Assembly (NCBI RefSeq): GCF_900112245.1
Contig: NZ_FOYX01000001.1
Span: forward strand, 2,330,082 to 2,394,081
Direction of reading: 5' to 3'
Length of the DNA stretch: 64,000 nucleotides
DNA from: Maribacter stanieri
Lineage (GTDB): Bacteria > Bacteroidota > Bacteroidia > Flavobacteriales > Flavobacteriaceae
In this document: positions 47,353 to 57,412 of the stretch, in pieces
Layout of the letters: every line of letters starts with the position of its first letter
Position numbering within the stretch: the stretch's first letter is position 1
Notes under the pieces: model-generated
What the model was told of the DNA's origin: nothing
Database searches by the model: none
What the model saw: the letters and a program-made list of their open reading frames with translations, nothing else
Position numbers and translations under genes: made by a program

Positions 47353-48434
47353 TGCTATCAATAATAGATAAATACATTCTTAAAAGGTATTTGGCGACGT
47401 TTTCGTTAATGCTCTTGTTATTTATTCCCATAGGTATTATGGTGAATTTAGCGGAGCAGATCGGTAAAATGATCGATAATGAAGCACCGTTGAATGAAAT
47501 TGTAATGTATTATGTAAATTTTACTATTTATATAGGTAATCTATTATTCCCAATTTTTTTATTCCTCTCGGTTATATTTTTCACGTCCAAGTTGGCAAAC
47601 AATACTGAAATTGTAGCCATTTTAAGTTCTGGAGTTTCTTATGGTCGTTTTTTAAGACCGTACATTATTGGTGCATCTATGATCGCTGTTTTAATGTTCT
47701 TTATGACCATGTTTATTGTGCCCAATGCAAGTGTGGGCTTTAATGAATTTAAGTACAAATACCTTAAAAAGGGGAAACAAGATAGGGTTACTAACAATAT
47801 ATTCAATCAACTTAATGAAACTGATTTCATTTATGTAAGTAGTTTTGATCCGGCAAGACAGCTAGGGCATAACTTTACTTTTGAGCGTTTTAATGAGAAT
47901 AATGAACTTGATTTTAAAATTTCTGCCGCAAATATTCGCTGGGTAGAAAAAGACTCTAATTACAGACTTACATCTTACAAAAAACGAACCGTATTTGGGG
48001 ACACCGCTTTTATAGAAAGTAAACGAAGATTAGATACCATATTCGCTTTTGATATTGGCGACCTAACACCAGTATCTTACGTAGCTGAAACAAAAAATCT
48101 TTTTGAGCTAGATACGTTTATAAAAGATCAAAAACGAAAAGGAGCATCTAACATAAATACTTATATTTTAGTTAAATACAAGCGTTGGGCATTACCGCTA
48201 ACTGCATTTATTCTAACACTTATAGCGGTATCCGTTTCCTCCGTTAAAAGACGTGGTGGAATGGGAGCAAATTTGGCATTCGGTATATTGATCGCATTTA
48301 TATTTATATTTTTTGATAAGGTATTTGGAGTATTAGCGGAGCAGTCTGGCTTTTCGCCTTTACTTGCTGTAATTATACCTAATGTAGTTTTTGGATGTTT
48401 AGCATTTTATCTACTTCAAAATGCAAAAAGATAA
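47352..48434 (+). CDS. LptF/LptG-family permease
   Basis: A 360-residue permease of the YjgP/YjgQ family. Three membrane helices are in the N-terminal third (LMLLLFIPIGIMVNLA, IYIGNLLFPIFLFLSV, ASMIAVLMFFMTMFIVP), then a periplasmic beta region (~130-265) and three C-terminal helices. LptF and LptG move lipopolysaccharide out of the inner membrane with LptB. Which of the two it is cannot be settled here. Its start overlaps the tgt stop by one base, and its end overlaps the transporter gene by 14 bp. Confidence 0.87.
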   Translation: MLSIIDKYILKRYLATFSLMLLLFIPIGIMVNLAEQIGKMIDNEAPLNEIVMYYVNFTIYIGNLLFPIFLFLSVIFFTSKLANNTEIVAILSSGVSYGRFLRPYIIGASMIAVLMFFMTMFIVPNASVGFNEFKYKYLKKGKQDRVTNNIFNQLNETDFIYVSSFDPARQLGHNFTFERFNENNELDFKISAANIRWVEKDSNYRLTSYKKRTVFGDTAFIESKRRLDTIFAFDIGDLTPVSYVAETKNLFELDTFIKDQKRKGASNINTYILVKYKRWALPLTAFILTLIAVSVSSVKRRGGMGANLAFGILIAFIFIFFDKVFGVLAEQSGFSPLLAVIIPNVVFGCLAFYLLQNAKR

Positions 48435-49320
48435 AAATCTAAACCTACTACATTTACATTTTATAGTCTTTATTTGGGGCTTTACAGCCATTTTAGGAAA
48501 GCTTATTACCATAGATTCATTACCATTGGTTTGGATAAGAATGGGATTGGCTACACTATTTATCGCCGTTTATATTTTAATTGCGAAGTTTAGTTTAAAG
48601 GTTTCAAAAAAAACACTTTGGTGGTTAATAGGTGGTGGTATTGTTGTAGCTCTGCACTGGGTAACTTTTTTTCTGGCGATTAAAGTTTCTACAGTCTCAG
48701 TAGCGCTTGCAATGATGTCTACAGGAGCCTTTTTTACAGCCTTAATGGAACCATTTTGGTACAAGCGTAAAATTATTGGCTACGAAATATTCTTTGGCTT
48801 AATGGTGGTTGTGGGTCTCTATTTAATTTTTAAAGTAGAGACGGAATATGTGTATGGCATGACGATAGCATTGATATCTGCCTTTTTAGCAGCGGTTTTC
48901 TCCCTAATAAACGGTAAGTTGGTTCAAAATCATAAACCGTCTGTAATTAGCTTCTATGAACTGGGGGTAGGTGTTGTTTTCTTATCTATAATTTTGATAG
49001 TTAAAGGAGATTGGAATTTGTCATTAGTGACATTACCAAGTATGGATTGGATGTACTTGCTTGTATTAGCACTTATTTGTACTGCTTATGCATTTATCGC
49101 ATCTGTAAAGATAATGCGTGTTTTAACTCCTTATACGGTGATGTTGACTACAAATTTAGAACCAGTTTACGGTATTCTATTGGCTTGGTTCATATTTGGC
49201 TCTGACGAAGAAATGAAACCAATGTTTTATGTTGGAGCCTTAATTATACTCACTACGGTCATTGCCAACGGTATTTTGAAACAAAGAGCAAATATTAAAA
49301 AAAGGGTACCCAAGATTTAG
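48421..49320 (+). CDS. EamA/DMT-family transporter
   Basis: A 299-residue membrane protein with about ten helices and the inner repeat typical of the drug/metabolite transporter superfamily: FIVFIWGFTAILGKL at the N-terminus and PYTVMLTTNLEPVYGILLAWFIFGSDE in the second half. Substrate unknown. It overlaps the end of the LptF/G-type gene by 14 bp. accA starts 49 bp downstream with its own candidate -7 box (TATCTTTG, 49333-49340). Confidence 0.87.
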   Translation: MQKDKNLNLLHLHFIVFIWGFTAILGKLITIDSLPLVWIRMGLATLFIAVYILIAKFSLKVSKKTLWWLIGGGIVVALHWVTFFLAIKVSTVSVALAMMSTGAFFTALMEPFWYKRKIIGYEIFFGLMVVVGLYLIFKVETEYVYGMTIALISAFLAAVFSLINGKLVQNHKPSVISFYELGVGVVFLSIILIVKGDWNLSLVTLPSMDWMYLLVLALICTAYAFIASVKIMRVLTPYTVMLTTNLEPVYGILLAWFIFGSDEEMKPMFYVGALIILTTVIANGILKQRANIKKRVPKI

Positions 49321-49369
49321 GTATTAAAGTTTTATCTTTGAGCCGCAACTAAAGAAACTTTATTGAAAT

Positions 49370-50323
49370 ATGGAATATTTGGATTTTGAACTTCCTATTA
49401 AAGAACTGGAAGAGCAATTGGACAAGTGCATGGTAATTGGAGAGGAAAGTGATGTTGATGTTACAGAAACATGTAAACAGATTGAGAAGAAACTTGCCGA
49501 TACTAGAAAAGAGATTTATAAGAATTTAACTGCATGGCAACGCGTACAATTATCTAGGCACCCAAATAGACCTTATACATTAGATTATATAAAAGCTATT
49601 TGTGGTGATACGTTCTTGGAGCTTCATGGTGATCGTACTGTGAAAGATGACAAGGCTATGATCGGTGGTTTAGGTAAAATTGGTGATCAGAGTTATATGT
49701 TCATTGGTCAGCAAAAAGGATATAATACTAAAACTCGACAGTATCGTAATTTTGGTATGGCAAACCCAGAAGGCTATAGAAAAGCATTGCGCTTAATGAA
49801 ATCTGCCGAAAAATTTCAAGTTCCTGTAGTTTGTTTAATTGATACACCGGGTGCTTACCCAGGTATTGAAGCAGAGGAAAGAGGACAAGGAGAAGCCATT
49901 GCTAGAAACATTCTTGAAATGACACGCCTTAAAGTGCCTATAATTGTTGTAATTATTGGTGAAGGAGCGTCTGGTGGTGCATTAGGTATAGGTGTAGGTG
50001 ATAAGGTATTAATGCTTGAGAATACTTGGTATTCCGTTATTTCACCAGAATCTTGTTCTTCTATTTTATGGAGAAGTTGGGAGTATAAGGAAAAAGCTGC
50101 TGAAGCTTTGAAACTTACGGCTACCGATATGAAAAAATTGAAACTTATTGATGAAATCATAAGAGAACCTGCTGGTGGAGCACACTCTAACAGAGAAAAG
50201 ACTTTTGATACAGTGAAAAATAAAATTTCCTCTCATTTTGAGGATTTGCAAAAGTTATCACCAAAAGAACTGGTAAATCAGCGCATGGATAAATATGCAC
50301 AAATGGGCGTTTTTAACGGCTAA
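49370..50323 (+). CDS. accA: Acetyl-CoA carboxylase carboxyltransferase subunit alpha
   Basis: A 317-residue carboxyltransferase subunit. With AccD it transfers CO2 from carboxybiotin to acetyl-CoA, the first step of fatty-acid synthesis. Seen: [14 protein letters not shown] opening, ARHP-type [25 protein letters not shown] and [15 protein letters not shown], the oxyanion and acyl-CoA binding segments. Length and motifs are complete. It ends in a clear terminator. Confidence 0.96.
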   Translation: MEYLDFELPIKELEEQLDKCMVIGEESDVDVTETCKQIEKKLADTRKEIYKNLTAWQRVQLSRHPNRPYTLDYIKAICGDTFLELHGDRTVKDDKAMIGGLGKIGDQSYMFIGQQKGYNTKTRQYRNFGMANPEGYRKALRLMKSAEKFQVPVVCLIDTPGAYPGIEAEERGQGEAIARNILEMTRLKVPIIVVIIGEGASGGALGIGVGDKVLMLENTWYSVISPESCSSILWRSWEYKEKAAEALKLTATDMKKLKLIDEIIREPAGGAHSNREKTFDTVKNKISSHFEDLQKLSPKELVNQRMDKYAQMGVFNG

Positions 50324-50350
50324 TCTGCATTTTAGGCTTATTAAAAATAT

Positions 50351-50379
50351 ACCGAGGATTTTATTCCTCGGTTTTTTTA
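50351..50379 (+). terminator. Rho-independent terminator after accA
   Basis: ACCGAGGA (50351-50358) pairs with TCCTCGGT (50365-50372) and is followed by a T tract. Confidence 0.92.
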
Positions 50380-50489
50380 TGTTATCAACAGAAAATCGTA
50401 ACTTATTAACAGTCAATTGTTAGTCAACTGTGAACATCGAAACTGATGTTTTTCACGTTAACTAAAGGTTAATTGTATACTTTCGCACT

Positions 50490-52040
50490 ATGGAGAACAC
50501 GAAACCCTTTGTCGCTCGAAAGATTGACAAATCTAATATTATAAGCCTTCAAAAAGGTAAGATTCCGCCACAAGCTATTGATTTAGAGGAGGTTGTGTTG
50601 GGTGCTATGATGATAGATAAAAAAGGTGTTGATGAAGTTATAGATATTTTACACCCAGATGTTTTCTATAAAGACGCTCATAGATTTATTTATGAGGCTA
50701 TTTTTATACTCTTTGAAGAGTCGCAACCAATTGATTTATTAACCGTTTCGTCACAACTTAAGAAAGCGGGTAAATTAGAGGTTTGTGGAGGCGATTTTTA
50801 TTTGATAAAATTGACTCAAAAAGTAGCATCATCTGCTCATATTGAATTTCATGCACGTATCATTCTTCAGAAATTTATTCAACGTAGTTTAATTAAAATT
50901 TCTGGTGAAATTATCGAGGAGGCATATGATGAGGCGATTGACGTATTTGATTTGTTAGATACTGCCGAAGCAAAATTATATGATGTTACCCAAGGTAACT
51001 TAAAACGTTCTGCCGAGACTGCGCAAGATTTGGTGATACAAGCTAAAAAGCGAATTGAAGAAATTGCCGGTAAAGAGGGGATGAGTGGTGTTGCCTCAGG
51101 ATTCGATAAATTAGATAAGCTTACTTCGGGTTGGCAACCAAGTGATTTAATTATTGTTGCTGCACGCCCTGGTATGGGTAAAACAGCATTTACCTTATCT
51201 ATGGCTAGAAATATGGCTGTAAATACAAATACACCCGTAGCTTTCTTTTCACTTGAGATGTCCTCGGTACAGCTTATTACTAGATTAATTTCTTCTGAAA
51301 CAGGACTGTCTTCAGAAAAATTAAGAACGGGTAAGTTAGAAAAGCATGAGTGGGAGCAACTGAACGTAAAAGTGAAAACTTTAGAGAAGGCTCCTTTGTT
51401 CATTGATGATACGCCGTCTTTATCTATATTCGATTTACGTGCAAAGGCAAGGCGTCTTGCCTCTCAACATGGTATAAAAATGATCATGATTGATTACTTG
51501 CAGTTAATGACAGCTGGTGGTAGTCAAAAAGGAGGTAACAGGGAACAGGAAATATCTACAATTTCTCGAAACCTAAAAGCTCTCGCTAAAGAATTGAATG
51601 TGCCTGTAATTGCATTATCTCAATTATCTCGTGCCGTGGAAACACGTGGAGGTAGTAAAAGGCCTATTCTTTCGGATTTGAGGGAATCTGGAGCAATTGA
51701 GCAAGATGCCGATATTGTTTCGTTTATCTATAGACCAGAATACTATAAGATTGAAGAGTGGGATGATGAAGAACGTACACCAACTCAAGGTCAGGGAGAA
51801 TTTATTGTAGCAAAACACCGTAATGGTGGTTTAGAGAATATTCGATTGAAGTTTATTGGTAACCAAGGTAAGTTTGATAACCTTGATGATTTTGACTCTC
51901 CATTCGAATTCCAATCGAAAATGAATGCTAATGAAGAGAACCCATTTGCAACTAAAAATTTACCAAGTGCTGATGATGCCTTTGGTAGTAGCATGAATAG
52001 TAGTCCAGATTTAGATGAGGATAATGATGTACCTTTTTAA
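50490..52040 (+). CDS. dnaB: Replicative DNA helicase
   Basis: A 516-residue hexameric helicase. The N-terminal DnaB domain (~25-130) begins PPQAIDLEEVVLGAMM. The RecA-like motor has Walker A ARPGMGKT (~222-232), FFSLEM, Walker B MIMIDYLQLM, and an arginine-finger region KRPILSDLRESGAIEQDAD. No intein is present. The C-terminus is an acidic tail ending DEDNDVPF, like the tip of single-stranded-DNA-binding protein (SSB). Upstream is TATACTTTCG near a -7 box. A terminator follows. Confidence 0.95.
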   Translation: MENTKPFVARKIDKSNIISLQKGKIPPQAIDLEEVVLGAMMIDKKGVDEVIDILHPDVFYKDAHRFIYEAIFILFEESQPIDLLTVSSQLKKAGKLEVCGGDFYLIKLTQKVASSAHIEFHARIILQKFIQRSLIKISGEIIEEAYDEAIDVFDLLDTAEAKLYDVTQGNLKRSAETAQDLVIQAKKRIEEIAGKEGMSGVASGFDKLDKLTSGWQPSDLIIVAARPGMGKTAFTLSMARNMAVNTNTPVAFFSLEMSSVQLITRLISSETGLSSEKLRTGKLEKHEWEQLNVKVKTLEKAPLFIDDTPSLSIFDLRAKARRLASQHGIKMIMIDYLQLMTAGGSQKGGNREQEISTISRNLKALAKELNVPVIALSQLSRAVETRGGSKRPILSDLRESGAIEQDADIVSFIYRPEYYKIEEWDDEERTPTQGQGEFIVAKHRNGGLENIRLKFIGNQGKFDNLDDFDSPFEFQSKMNANEENPFATKNLPSADDAFGSSMNSSPDLDEDNDVPF

Positions 52041-52062
52041 ACTGTAGTATAAATATATATTT

Positions 52063-52090
52063 AAAAAGTCTCCATTAGTGGAGACTTTTT
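52063..52090 (+). terminator. Rho-independent terminator after dnaB
   Basis: A 12-bp stem (52063-52074 with 52079-52090) with a TTAG loop; the 3' arm itself ends in TTTTT. Confidence 0.85.
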
Positions 52091-52152
52091 GCGTTTGTAG
52101 TAAATCTATTTTCTGGAATATCACTTTACAATACCTTTAACGATAACCCAAT

Positions 52153-52181
52153 TTGCGACCAAAGTTTTTACTTTATCTTTG
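52153..52181 (+). promoter_or_regulatory. Promoter upstream of the exported 420-residue protein
   Basis: TTG (52153-52155), 18 bp, TATCTTTG (52174-52181): a full match to the -33/-7 consensus, 24 bp before the start codon. Confidence 0.75.
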
Positions 52182-52204
52182 AGTTAATGTCTTGAATATA
52201 ATAT

Positions 52205-53467
52205 ATGTCTAAAATTGTATCATCAGTATTCTTTCTTCTTTTATCAGTGCAGCTATTTGCGTCATCCATATTGATTCCGATGGATTCCGATACTCAAAAA
52301 AACCATTTAAAAGCCTATGGCATTACATATTGGGTTTTGGCTAAGCAGCAAAAGGTACAATGGCTACTAAATTATCGTGGTGGGTCTTTTTTACTTCCGG
52401 ATGGGGAAAGTATACGTAAAGAATGTCAAATACGAGGAGTTAGCTTTGAAATTTTATCAGATGCACAGGCAAACGGTATCTTAGATGAGATTAGTAGTCC
52501 CTCTAAGAATCAAGATGCTGTTATACTTGAGAAAGCACCAAGAATAGCGGTCTATTCTCCAAAAGACAAACAACCGTGGGATGATGCGGTGACTATGGCA
52601 TTGACGTATGCGGAAATACCATATACCACTATATATGATGAAGAAGTATTAGGAGATAAATTGGCTTTATATGATTGGTTACACTTACACCATGAAGATT
52701 TTACAGGGCAGTATGGTAAATTCTACGGTGCTTACAGAGCAACACCTTGGTATATAGAAGGGAAAAAGAATGCAGAGAAACTTGCTAATAAACTTGGGTA
52801 TGATAAAGTATCTGAAGAAAAGAGAGCCGTTGCATTAAAAATTAGGAATTATGTTATTGGTGGCGGATTCATGTTTGCTATGTGTTCTGCTACAGATAGT
52901 TTTGATATTGCATTAGCTGCTGACGGAATTGATATTGTAGAGCCAATGTTTGATGGTGATGCTTCTGACCCTAATTATCAGGCAAATTTAGACTATAATA
53001 AAACTTTTGCTTTTACAGATTTTATATTGGAAAGAAGCCCTTTGAAATATGAGTTTTCATCAATCGATATGACTAATAAAAGAGGGAATGTACCAAAAGA
53101 ATCCGATTATTTTTCGTTGATGGATTTTTCCGCAAAATGGGATCCTGTTCCTACAATGCTATGTCAAAACCATACTTCTTTGGTTAAAGGTTTTATGGGG
53201 CAAACTACGGCTTTTACACGAGACCAAATTAAACCAACTGTTTTGGTGTTAGGTGAAAATAAGATAAACGAAGAAGCAAGATATATTCATGGAATTAAGG
53301 GTAAAGGTTTTTTTACATTTTATGGAGGTCATGATCCTGAAGATTATCAGCATAGGGTAGGTGACCCAAAAACGGAGTTAGAGTTGCATCCTACTTCACC
53401 GGGATATCGTTTAATTTTAAATAATGTGTTGTTTCCGGCTGCAAAAAAGAAAAAGCAAAAGACTTGA
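52205..53467 (+). CDS. Exported protein of the family often labelled 'asparagine synthetase B'
   Basis: A 420-residue protein with a signal peptide (SSVFFLLLSVQLFASS). The mature part has a glutamine-amidotransferase-like (flavodoxin/DJ-1 type) look: APRIAVYSPKDKQPWDDAV, YDWLHLHHEDFTGQYGKFY, and FMFAMCSATDSF with a possible nucleophilic Cys. A later GKGFFTFYGGHDPED contains conserved His-Asp. It lacks both the Cys2 amidotransferase start and the ATP-binding synthetase domain of real AsnB, so the common annotation is doubtful. Function unknown. It has its own promoter and terminator. Confidence 0.75.
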   Translation: MSKIVSSVFFLLLSVQLFASSILIPMDSDTQKNHLKAYGITYWVLAKQQKVQWLLNYRGGSFLLPDGESIRKECQIRGVSFEILSDAQANGILDEISSPSKNQDAVILEKAPRIAVYSPKDKQPWDDAVTMALTYAEIPYTTIYDEEVLGDKLALYDWLHLHHEDFTGQYGKFYGAYRATPWYIEGKKNAEKLANKLGYDKVSEEKRAVALKIRNYVIGGGFMFAMCSATDSFDIALAADGIDIVEPMFDGDASDPNYQANLDYNKTFAFTDFILERSPLKYEFSSIDMTNKRGNVPKESDYFSLMDFSAKWDPVPTMLCQNHTSLVKGFMGQTTAFTRDQIKPTVLVLGENKINEEARYIHGIKGKGFFTFYGGHDPEDYQHRVGDPKTELELHPTSPGYRLILNNVLFPAAKKKKQKT

Positions 53468-53494
53468 TAATATTTTTAAAGTCGATGTAAATAA

Positions 53495-53533
53495 AAACCG
53501 TTGTCAAAATCTAAATTTTGACAACGGTTTTTT
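53495..53533 (+). terminator. Strong terminator, 16-bp stem
   Basis: 53495-53510 pairs with 53515-53530 without mismatch, loop CTAA, followed by T residues. The A-rich left flank lets it also work for the convergent DUF4374 gene. Confidence 0.92.
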
Positions 53534-53579
53534 AATAAGTGCTTTTTATTTTTGAGATGAATCCGGAATAATTACTGGT

Positions 53580-54941
53580 CTAGAATACACCTATGAAGTG
53601 ACTACCAGCAACATTAACTAATTCAGCACCCTTGGTAACTTCACCTGTTTCTGTTTCAACAACATAGATGTTTCCGTTTTCTCCTACTGCACCTTGAGTA
53701 AGATAAATTTCTGTTCCGTCAACTACAAAACCTTGGTATTGGAATAAGTAGAAATCTGGATCATAAGGAATAGCGTCAATTTTAACTGCCGTTTTAGCAT
53801 TTAAATCTACCAATGCAAAAAATCCTTGAGCACCTGCAACACCTTCTGCAGAACCATCATGACGGTAAGCTAATACAGCTTTACCATTTGCAGCTGGTCT
53901 CCAGGCAAGAATATAAGCACCTTCAATTCCTAATGCATCATCTAAATTAAAGTCGTAAGTATTGTCATATTCATTATCGGCACCAATTTTTAAGATATAA
54001 GATCCTTCTGGATCGCTTTGGTTAGCTTGATATACGCTACCGTTGTATTCGAAAGAATTAATGCTACGGTATCCATTTGTGTTACCGTGACCAACAGTAG
54101 AAGTAATAACAGAAGGATTAAGTAAAGATGGGTAATCTAATATGATAGTTTTAGAACCTAAAATCTCATAATCACTATCACTTTCTGCAGTTGCAGGGTC
54201 AACTTTACTTAAACGAGCGCCAATATATAATTTGTCTCCAGCTTCATTTAAAGTAGGCATATCAATTCTAGAGATGTAATAACCGTTTGCTTCCTCTTCA
54301 TCACTTAGGGCAACACTATGTTCTTGAAATTCTTTTATGGAAGAATTCACTAAATCTAAAGTCACAACACCAATTGTTGCTTCTGTACGAGTATAATTGT
54401 CATTCTCATCAAATTCATTTTCCGTGTTTACATAAACAGCAGCACCGGTTTGGTCTCCATCAAATAATTTTATCCATCTTGGAGCAGTACCTACATAGGG
54501 AGCTATACTTACTTCTGAACCTGAAGGTGTAAAAGTTTGTCCGCCTTCCACAGTATATTTTGTATAGTTTCCACCAGTATCTCCTGCGTAGCTAATATTG
54601 AAAATAGTATTACCATCTTCAGATGATTGCAATCTTGCCGTTCTGTTAGAAGGTGCAATAAAACCGTTTTCAAAAGGCGCTATAGAAACAGCTGGGTCTT
54701 TTGCATCATCACTAGTTACAGAATAAATTAGGGTTCCTCCGTTACCATCACCAGGGTTGTCACCCATTTTAGCAGCAGCTACAGTTATCCATCTTGGTTC
54801 TTCTGGTTCTTCTGTTTCCGGTTCTTCAGTATCTGGTTCTGGAGTTACAACTGTATCATCTTCACTACTACATGCAGTCATTAGACTAGCTGTTAATATA
54901 ATGGCAGCAAAGGTTTTAATGTTTAGAAAAGTTCTTTTCAT
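53580..54941 (-). CDS. DUF4374 lipoprotein of a TonB-dependent uptake locus
   Basis: A 453-residue lipoprotein with lipobox MTAC (Cys24) and an acidic low-complexity linker (PEPDTEEPETEEPEEP). The rest is a beta-propeller-like repeat protein (RWITVAAAKMGD, APRWIKLFDGDQTGAAVY, YLTQGAVGENGNIYVV), matching DUF4374. Members of this family are frequently encoded next to TonB-dependent receptors and thought to aid metal-siderophore uptake. Here it follows the receptor gene by 20 bp in one operon. Confidence 0.78.
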   Translation of the reverse strand: MKRTFLNIKTFAAIILTASLMTACSSEDDTVVTPEPDTEEPETEEPEEPRWITVAAAKMGDNPGDGNGGTLIYSVTSDDAKDPAVSIAPFENGFIAPSNRTARLQSSEDGNTIFNISYAGDTGGNYTKYTVEGGQTFTPSGSEVSIAPYVGTAPRWIKLFDGDQTGAAVYVNTENEFDENDNYTRTEATIGVVTLDLVNSSIKEFQEHSVALSDEEEANGYYISRIDMPTLNEAGDKLYIGARLSKVDPATAESDSDYEILGSKTIILDYPSLLNPSVITSTVGHGNTNGYRSINSFEYNGSVYQANQSDPEGSYILKIGADNEYDNTYDFNLDDALGIEGAYILAWRPAANGKAVLAYRHDGSAEGVAGAQGFFALVDLNAKTAVKIDAIPYDPDFYLFQYQGFVVDGTEIYLTQGAVGENGNIYVVETETGEVTKGAELVNVAGSHFIGVF

Positions 54942-54961
54942 CTTAGGTGTTATTTAAATAA

Positions 54962-57379
54962 TTAAAATTTATTAATTGCGTAATTTAATTTTACATAAAA
55001 AGCCCTACCTGGTTTTTGTACAGATAGATTATCGTAGACTGGTTTGTCAAATATATTTTTGATGTCAAAACTCATGACAAACTTTTTGTTAGGGAATGTG
55101 TAACTGAGTCCAATATCTTGTGATAGTTGTTGTGGAACCTCAAAAAACTCATTTCCAACAGTATTAGTTCCCTGTGAGGTTAAGAATGAAAATTCATCAG
55201 TGAAATAAGCATTGTAGAAAAGATTTAATTGAGATTTCTTTAATACTACATCTTTAAAGAAATATCGTAGCCCTGCGTTCATGGTAAAGAATGGAGTGTT
55301 TGGAACATCTATTTCAATTCCTTGATTTATAATTTTTAAATCGAAACGAGATACATTAAAGTTGAGACCAAAATTTTTGTTGTAAGAGTAATTAAATTGA
55401 GCATCTATACCCTTAGACGTACCACTACCTTGATTTACGTAAACAATTAATTCGTCATCGACATTTAATGACGTTTCAATAGGGAGACCAATTCTATCTT
55501 TAATATTTCTTGTGAAAACGTTTGTAGAAACAGTGAAATCATGTTTTTTGATATTAAAAGAGCCAAATCGGAACCCAAGATTATAGTTATCACTACTTTC
55601 TGGGTCTATGCTAGAATTGGCAACTACGTTATCTCCATCATCACCAAAAACCTCTGTTTCGTTGGGTAGGCGAATAGCTTTTTCTGCAGATGCCAAAAGT
55701 GTTATGTTTGGTACAAGCTCATATGAAGCAGCAAAACCATACCCGTCATATTTCTTATTGCTACTAACAACTTCATCAACAATTACATCGTTTCCGCTAG
55801 AATCAGTTTCTATAGCAGGATCTACACTAACAGTCTTTTGCTGGTAATGTTTTCCAAATAGACTTGCTTTTAACTTTTCATCGAATGCGGTTACTTCATA
55901 GGATAAAGAATAGATGTTTTTATGTAAATCTCTTGTGCCAAGGAAGGTGTTTTCCAATACAGATCTTAGGGCATCACTATCTTCTCTATCAATTCCGCTA
56001 TATACATGATTTACAGTTAATTTATGATTGTCGTTAATAGCATATGATACCCCAGTTCTAATTGAAGCTACATTTCTTTTAATTTTTGCTAGGGTAGGAC
56101 CGCCCTCTTGTTGAGAACGCCATGTATATTGATATTCATTTCCTCTAAAATCTATTGCTCGTTCTCCGTTCCAGCTGTATGCCCAAGAAACAGTGTCGTT
56201 AACTACACGGTTTCTTTTTCCGTACAAACCGTTTACGGAAACATCAAGTCCTTTGGTGAATAGATTTTTCTTTTGATAATTTATACTTCCCAATAGCGCA
56301 TCAGACTCTAAAAATCTATCCTTGTAAGGTGTTATAGTCATAAAGGCTCCGTGCTGAACCTCTTTATAATCATCAGAACCGGTAATGCCTATAAAAAATT
56401 GATCTGCCCATTTTACATCAGTAAAACCAATTTCGGCTCTCCCTCCAGTAGATCTATAAGCATCATTAAATCTTCTTGCTGTTATAGGTGTTTGTACGCC
56501 TCCTAAACCTGTAACAACAACACTTCTACCTGATACTTTATAGTCATTGTCAGAATAGTTATGGAAAAGAGATGCTTTAACGGTAAAGCCTGATTTTTCA
56601 AAACGATATAATCCATTAACATTAGTTTGCAAAGTGTTGAACGATCCGTAAGATACAGAAGCATTGAAATTTGTTTTTGCATCGTTATGCAGCACTATAT
56701 TTATTGCCCCACCTAAAGCATCATCTGCTAAATGCACAGGTACCACACCTTTGTAAACCTCAATATTTTTAATCATTGAAGGCGGAATGCTGTTAAGGTT
56801 AAATGAGTTTCCATAAGTAGAAATAGGGATTCCGTCGATAAATATGCGAACTGAGTTTCCAGATAGCCCATTTAAACTATAGGTGACTTCTGAACCGAGT
56901 CCACCATTTTGGCGAATTTTAACTCCTACTGTAGTGTTTAATAATTCATTGGTTTGAATATTTCTTAAGCTAGCTTCTTCCGTATTTATTGCATTTACCG
57001 CAAAACCCTTGGTTTCAATTTGGGTTTCTTTGGTTTTACCTTTTACGGTTACTTCATCTAAATTTTCTGTGGATTCTTGCAAGGTGAAATTTATCTCTTT
57101 TAATCTGGTATTTTCACTAAGCTTAAAAGTCTTAAAGCGTGTAGTATAACCAACAAAGGATACAATTAGCTTATGCTCTCCTTTGGGTACTTTATTAATA
57201 GTGAAATACCCATTTTCATTGGTGAGAACACCAAGCTTTGTGCCTTCTATAAGAACACTTGCAAAAGGTAATGGAGTGCCCGATGTGTCTTTTACTGTCC
57301 CTGAAATTGAACTAAAAATATCTTGCCCTTGAACAGTTGTAAATAATACTAAAAGAATTGCCGTTAAGAAGTTTTTCAT
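54962..57379 (-). CDS. TonB-dependent receptor with carboxypeptidase-like N-terminal domain
   Basis: An 805-residue outer-membrane receptor. Signal peptide ending TVQG; a carboxypeptidase-regulatory-like domain (~22-110: ISGTVKDTSGTPLPFASVLIEGTK); a plug (~120-230, including VRIFIDGIPISTYGN and VPVHLADDALGGAINIVL); and a 22-strand barrel ending YVKLNYAINKF. No SusD partner gene is present, so a small ligand such as a siderophore, haem or vitamin is more likely than a polysaccharide. The divergent AraC regulator supports siderophore-type control. Confidence 0.92.
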   Translation of the reverse strand: MKNFLTAILLVLFTTVQGQDIFSSISGTVKDTSGTPLPFASVLIEGTKLGVLTNENGYFTINKVPKGEHKLIVSFVGYTTRFKTFKLSENTRLKEINFTLQESTENLDEVTVKGKTKETQIETKGFAVNAINTEEASLRNIQTNELLNTTVGVKIRQNGGLGSEVTYSLNGLSGNSVRIFIDGIPISTYGNSFNLNSIPPSMIKNIEVYKGVVPVHLADDALGGAINIVLHNDAKTNFNASVSYGSFNTLQTNVNGLYRFEKSGFTVKASLFHNYSDNDYKVSGRSVVVTGLGGVQTPITARRFNDAYRSTGGRAEIGFTDVKWADQFFIGITGSDDYKEVQHGAFMTITPYKDRFLESDALLGSINYQKKNLFTKGLDVSVNGLYGKRNRVVNDTVSWAYSWNGERAIDFRGNEYQYTWRSQQEGGPTLAKIKRNVASIRTGVSYAINDNHKLTVNHVYSGIDREDSDALRSVLENTFLGTRDLHKNIYSLSYEVTAFDEKLKASLFGKHYQQKTVSVDPAIETDSSGNDVIVDEVVSSNKKYDGYGFAASYELVPNITLLASAEKAIRLPNETEVFGDDGDNVVANSSIDPESSDNYNLGFRFGSFNIKKHDFTVSTNVFTRNIKDRIGLPIETSLNVDDELIVYVNQGSGTSKGIDAQFNYSYNKNFGLNFNVSRFDLKIINQGIEIDVPNTPFFTMNAGLRYFFKDVVLKKSQLNLFYNAYFTDEFSFLTSQGTNTVGNEFFEVPQQLSQDIGLSYTFPNKKFVMSFDIKNIFDKPVYDNLSVQKPGRAFYVKLNYAINKF

Positions 57380-57412
57380 TTGAATTTAAAAAAGCTACTA
57401 ATGTTTATTAAG

